A stretch of DNA of 64,000 nucleotides. Origin: an uncultured Clostridia bacterium (GTDB lineage: Bacteria > Bacillota > Clostridia > Christensenellales > UBA1242). The stretch's first letter is position 1; every line of letters begins with the position of its first letter. Positions 60,408 to 64,000 of the stretch are shown in pieces. The stretch spans positions 124,001 through 188,000 of the forward strand of contig CANBBP010000002.1 in the NCBI GenBank assembly GCA_947366895.1. Direction: 5' to 3'. Below the pieces are notes generated by a model. The model ran no database searches, had not been told where the DNA came from, and saw only the letters and a program-made list of their open reading frames with translations. Made by a program: the position numbers and the translations under genes.

Positions 60408-60905
60408 ATGATTTCTTCAAGTACAAAAAATACAAAAAAAGTTTATAGCGATTTTGCAACATTTATAGCTTTAAAGAATAAAGCTATGCTTTGCATATAT
60501 ATTTGTTCGGTTATAATTGTAGTTTGTGGAATTATTTCAATATTGCTAGAAAATGATGTTTTTGAGGGAATACTATTCCTCGTTTTAGGCGTGTTTTTTG
60601 CCCTTTACGGAGTTTTAATGCGTTTTATAATAATTCTTAGTAACAAAAAAAATTACGATACAATCAATAATTATGAGTTTAATGATAATAATTTTATAGT
60701 TACTTTGATAGATAAAGATGGTAAACAAACAGCAAGCAGTACAATAAATTATGAAGTTCTTCAATCATTAAAACTATATAAAAATTATGCTTATGTATAT
60801 GTAAATAAAGCAGCCTGTTATATTCTTGTAAAAGAAAACTTTAAAGATGAAAATGAGTTTAATCAAGTTATAGATAATATCAAAAAGAATATAGTTTATA
60901 AATAA
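60408..60905 (+). CDS. YcxB-like membrane protein
   Basis: The 165-residue protein has two membrane helices (about residues 27-47 and 53-74) and a C-terminal soluble domain with YEVLQSLKLYKNYAYVYVNKAACYILVKENF, the pattern of YcxB-like domains. Function unknown. The ATG at 60408 is preferred because the ATG at 60399 abuts the AAAAGGA site. It is a clear paralogue of the N-terminal 165 residues of the next gene, so a tandem duplication. Confidence 0.72.
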   Translation: MISSSTKNTKKVYSDFATFIALKNKAMLCIYICSVIIVVCGIISILLENDVFEGILFLVLGVFFALYGVLMRFIIILSNKKNYDTINNYEFNDNNFIVTLIDKDGKQTASSTINYEVLQSLKLYKNYAYVYVNKAACYILVKENFKDENEFNQVIDNIKKNIVYK

Positions 60906-60986
60906 TATTAAAAAATAAATCAACAAAGTCTTAAGATAAAAAATTTTTTATGCACAAACTAAATAAATAGTAAGGATAAAGATAAT

Positions 60987-63857
60987 ATGGTAGTAGTAAA
61001 AACTAAATATACAAATAAACTTTTTAATGCATTTGCAAGTTATAATATTAAAAAAAGTAGATTGATGATTGTTATTTACATAATAGCAGCAATAACATTA
61101 ATTGGTGGTGCTGCACTACTTATTATGAATAAAACTACCGAGGGCATTATAGCACTTATTTTAGGTGCAATTTTTGCTTTAAATGGATTATTTACAATAA
61201 TAATTAATAAAGTTTCTAATAGGCGAAACATAGGTTCAACTGATGTTATTATTTTTGATGATGATCATTTAGAAGTTACTACATTAGATAAACATGGGGT
61301 AGAGATAGCAAAGAATAGTTGTATTTATGCATGTATGCGTAATGCAAAAAAGTATAAAAATTATGGTTACATTTATCAAAATAAAGCAGTTGCTTTTATT
61401 GTAGAAAAAGAAAGTTTTGAAAGTGAAGAACAATTTAATGAGGTTTTAGATAATATTTTAAATCATATAAAAAAGAGTAAAAATCGCAAAGAACCTAATC
61501 CTCTTGTAATTGGCACAGCTAATGTAACCCCTCCAACAAAAGATATTGTTACAGGTACTGGTGAGCCAACCCCTCCACCTGAAATTGAAGAAGAAATAAA
61601 AAAAGAACAACAAGATAAAGAACAAGATAACTTAGAGGATAATATTAGTGAAAATAAAGAAAATGAAGAGGACTCTTTATTTTTACAAAATGAAAACTAT
61701 AAGGACATTAATGACACTGTTGTAAGCGAAGAATTAGAAACTGATGAAGATAATTTTGAAGCAAAAAATGATAAAGTAGATGATTCCCTTTATAATAATG
61801 ATAATGATGATTTTAGCGATATAGGAAAAACTCAAGAAAATAATGAAGAAGATTTATTAAAGGAAGAATCTTATGCAGATAATACTTTTAATGAAGAAGT
61901 AGATAACCAAGATTTAGAAGATGAAAAATTTTTAAATATTAGACCAACATTAAAACCTGAAATAAATGATTCTCAGGAAGAAGCTTTTGAATCTGAAGAT
62001 AACTCTGAAGATATAGACAAAGAATTAACTAGATTAGAACAACAAGAAATTGATAATTTAGATAAAATATATGCTGATGCTGATATTACCACAAATAATG
62101 AAGAAACTAATATTGATGATATTGGTGATTTAGGTGATGGTAAATCTTTTGATAATAAAGATAAAGATGATTTAATGGATGATGACTATGAGGATAATCA
62201 AGATAGTTATAATAATGATGTATTAAATGATGAAAATGATTATTCAAATGATGATTTATTAGATGATGAACTTCCTATGAATAAATTTAATGAAGATATA
62301 GATGACAATGATGAGAACGATAGCGATGAAGGTCAAAAGTATAATGAACCAGATATAAACGAGGAAGAAGAGGAAGAAACAGAAGAACCTTTAAATGAGC
62401 AATCATTAAAAGAATATGAAAATAATCAAGATAATTTTGAAGAAGAATCTTTTGAAGAAGAAAACAAAGAAGAAGATTATCAAGAAGAAAATAATTTAAA
62501 CAATTCTTATATTAAAGAAGAAGATAATTACTTTGATAAAAAAGAAGATGCTTTACTAGAAAATGCTGAAAATAATAATGCTATAATTGAAAATGTTGTT
62601 GATGAAAAAAAAGTTGATGAAAAAGTAATTGAACAACCTGTAAAAAAACATGCAGGCAGACCTAAAAAAACTGATGCAGAGAAAAAGGCCGCACAGCCTA
62701 AAAAAACCTCTACAGGTAAAAGAGGTAGGCCTAAAAAGGTAGCAGAGGATAGTAGTACTAATAAACCAAAAAATGCCACAACTCAAAAAACTTCAACAGG
62801 AAGAAGGGGTAGACCTAAAAAAGTTGTTACTGAGCAAGTTATAACTGAACAACCTGTGATTAATCAAGAATCTCAACCTGTACAGGAAAATGTTCCAGTC
62901 CAAAATAGTGTTGAGAATCAATTACAACCAAATTTAGCAAATGCCAATATGCAAAATCAAAACATAGTTGAGCAACCTCAAGTTATAATGGATAATAATC
63001 TTCAAGCAAACGCAACTTATCAAAATTTGGAAGAAACTAATCCTCAAACAAATAATCAACAAAATAATTTAGTTAATAACCAAGTTGATTCTCAAAGTGT
63101 ATTACCAAATCAAAATGTTGTTCAACCAGTTGTTCAAGGGGTACAAATTCCACAAACAACTAATCAAGTAGATAATAATCAGTTGGCACAAAATTCTAAC
63201 CAAATAGGGGTAACTCAGCCAATTAAAATGGAGAATAATACGGTAAATGCTCAAGAAAATAATGCTGTAATTCCTCAAAATAATATGCAAAACATAAATC
63301 CTAATGCTTCAAATAATTTAACTAATCCTATGGCAAATCAAAATTTGCAACAAAATTCAATTGCATCAAATAATATAGGTAGTAATACAGTAAACAATGC
63401 TCCTCAAACTAACTTAACACAAGCATCTTCTACAACATTACAACAAAATAATACTCCTACTAATGTAAATTCTCAGCCAAATTCTACTGTAACACCTCAA
63501 ACTAATAGTTCAGTAATGCAAAATCCAGCTATGCAAAGTGTTGTAAAACCTATTATAAATAATCCAGCACAAAATATAAACCAACAAAATAATAGTAATG
63601 TGCCACCACAACAAAATGTAAATGCACAAGTGTTAAATAATACAACAAAACCTGTTCAAAATTTTGTTAATCCTGCTGTTATGCAAAATCCAGCACAAAA
63701 CAATACAAATGCAGGGGTATCAGGTCAAAATAACTTAACTAATCCTAATGCTAATGTTTCAGTAGATAATGCTTCTCAAAATGCAAATAATATGAATAAT
63801 CAAAATTCAATTCCAAATGTTAATCAAACTTTAAATAATCCAAATAATTCTAATTAA
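60987..63857 (+). CDS. YcxB-like membrane protein with acidic, AT-hook and Asn/Gln-rich extensions
   Basis: Residues 1-165 repeat the preceding gene's two-helix YcxB-like unit (helices at about 25-47 and 52-74). A Pro-rich link (PPTKD, PTPPPEIE) leads to an extremely acidic stretch (about 200-545). Residues 550-615 are Lys-rich with three AT-hook cores: GRPKK at 557, RGRPKK at 580 and RGRPKK at 608. The last 330 residues are Asn/Gln-rich, Pro-punctuated and low in charge. AT-hooks bind the minor groove of AT-rich DNA, so the protein may tether DNA to the membrane. There is no similar architecture that I can name. A terminator follows directly. Confidence 0.75.
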   Translation: MVVVKTKYTNKLFNAFASYNIKKSRLMIVIYIIAAITLIGGAALLIMNKTTEGIIALILGAIFALNGLFTIIINKVSNRRNIGSTDVIIFDDDHLEVTTLDKHGVEIAKNSCIYACMRNAKKYKNYGYIYQNKAVAFIVEKESFESEEQFNEVLDNILNHIKKSKNRKEPNPLVIGTANVTPPTKDIVTGTGEPTPPPEIEEEIKKEQQDKEQDNLEDNISENKENEEDSLFLQNENYKDINDTVVSEELETDEDNFEAKNDKVDDSLYNNDNDDFSDIGKTQENNEEDLLKEESYADNTFNEEVDNQDLEDEKFLNIRPTLKPEINDSQEEAFESEDNSEDIDKELTRLEQQEIDNLDKIYADADITTNNEETNIDDIGDLGDGKSFDNKDKDDLMDDDYEDNQDSYNNDVLNDENDYSNDDLLDDELPMNKFNEDIDDNDENDSDEGQKYNEPDINEEEEEETEEPLNEQSLKEYENNQDNFEEESFEEENKEEDYQEENNLNNSYIKEEDNYFDKKEDALLENAENNNAIIENVVDEKKVDEKVIEQPVKKHAGRPKKTDAEKKAAQPKKTSTGKRGRPKKVAEDSSTNKPKNATTQKTSTGRRGRPKKVVTEQVITEQPVINQESQPVQENVPVQNSVENQLQPNLANANMQNQNIVEQPQVIMDNNLQANATYQNLEETNPQTNNQQNNLVNNQVDSQSVLPNQNVVQPVVQGVQIPQTTNQVDNNQLAQNSNQIGVTQPIKMENNTVNAQENNAVIPQNNMQNINPNASNNLTNPMANQNLQQNSIASNNIGSNTVNNAPQTNLTQASSTTLQQNNTPTNVNSQPNSTVTPQTNSSVMQNPAMQSVVKPIINNPAQNINQQNNSNVPPQQNVNAQVLNNTTKPVQNFVNPAVMQNPAQNNTNAGVSGQNNLTNPNANVSVDNASQNANNMNNQNSIPNVNQTLNNPNNSN

Positions 63858-63870
63858 ATAGATTAATTTA

Positions 63871-63909
63871 AAAAAAACAAGACTAGGAAAGTTTCCTAGT
63901 TTTTTGTTT
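63871..63909 (+). terminator. terminator after the AT-hook membrane protein gene
   Basis: ACTAGGAAA and TTTCCTAGT arms, embedded in AAAACAAG and TTTTTTGTTT, form a stable hairpin with a T run 14 bases past the stop codon. The last 90 bases of the window hold nothing recognisable. Confidence 0.87.
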
Positions 63910-64000
63910 AAATTGATAGAATTTTTATTAATTGATTTTGTTGATTTTTTATTCTCTTTTTAATTAATTATTTATTATATTTATGATTAATTATTTTTTA

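Noticed and set aside
62528-62786. Two overlapping minus-strand ORFs under the AT-hook region
   Set aside because: They are reverse-complement shadows of Lys-rich codons (AAA read as TTT gives Phe) and have no ribosome binding site.
61990-63857. Repetitive acidic and Asn/Gln-rich DNA considered as a frameshifted or assembly-damaged gene
   Set aside because: The frame is open without interruption to a stop followed by a good terminator, and all three AT-hook units are in the same frame.

Overview
The window is very AT-rich (my estimate is roughly 25-28% G+C) and gene-dense, uses the standard bacterial code, and carries housekeeping clusters in the order typical of Firmicutes. A V-type (not F-type) ATPase operon, a single-chain pyruvate:ferredoxin oxidoreductase, three sporulation genes (yqfC, yqfD and a 28-codon spoVM missed by the ORF track) and a large Alu-domain SRP RNA point to an anaerobic, low-GC, probably uncultured member of the Clostridia with at least a remnant sporulation programme. 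Genus-level placement cannot be read from this window.

Layout. 0.2-1.2 kb: rplU-prp-rpmA behind a putative L21 leader; prp encodes the protease that trims the L27 extension seen next door. 1.4-2.0 kb: a membrane/zinc-ribbon protein on the minus strand. 2.3-6.4 kb: yqfC-yqfD-ybeY-era-(small acidic ORF)-recO. 6.6-9.0 kb: rsmE, mtaB, rpsU. 9.4-14.2 kb: a small unknown gene and pcrA-ligA. 14.5-22.9 kb: rpoZ, priA, def, fmt, rlmN, rpe, spoVM, asp23-like, fakA, a thinned version of the Bacillus priA-to-yloV region without rsmB, the prpC/prkC pair, rsgA, thiN or rpmB. 23.1-28.1 kb: an unknown gene and dnaG-rpoD-trmK plus a zinc-ribbon coiled-coil protein. 28.3-32.7 kb: TPR protein, small membrane protein, pepD and a UPF0316 protein. 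32.9-41.8 kb: nine-gene V-ATPase operon whose K subunit keeps every side chain of the Enterococcus Na+ site. 42.2-47.2 kb: a 1671-residue surface protein with a papain-like protease and MBG/InlB-type repeats. 47.4-50.9 kb: pyruvate:ferredoxin oxidoreductase. 51.2-55.7 kb: truA, a gene interrupted by an in-frame amber codon, rplM-rpsI, trxB, ung. 55.8-63.9 kb: accessory region with an O-antigen-ligase-like protein, a degenerate IlvD/Edd-family protein, SRP RNA, a HEPN-CBS fusion and two paralogous YcxB-like membrane proteins, the second extended by acidic, AT-hook and Asn/Gln-rich segments.

Most genes serve translation, ribosome maturation, tRNA/rRNA modification, replication and repair, with energy metabolism based on pyruvate oxidation to reduced ferredoxin and an ion-translocating V-ATPase. 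The least conventional part is the last 9 kb. Separately, several genes (rsmE, pcrA, truA, perhaps the TPR gene) have a good -10 box placed so that transcription should begin at or within a few bases of the start codon, with no Shine-Dalgarno sequence, which suggests leaderless mRNAs. No tRNA, rRNA, CRISPR array, insertion sequence or prophage was seen.
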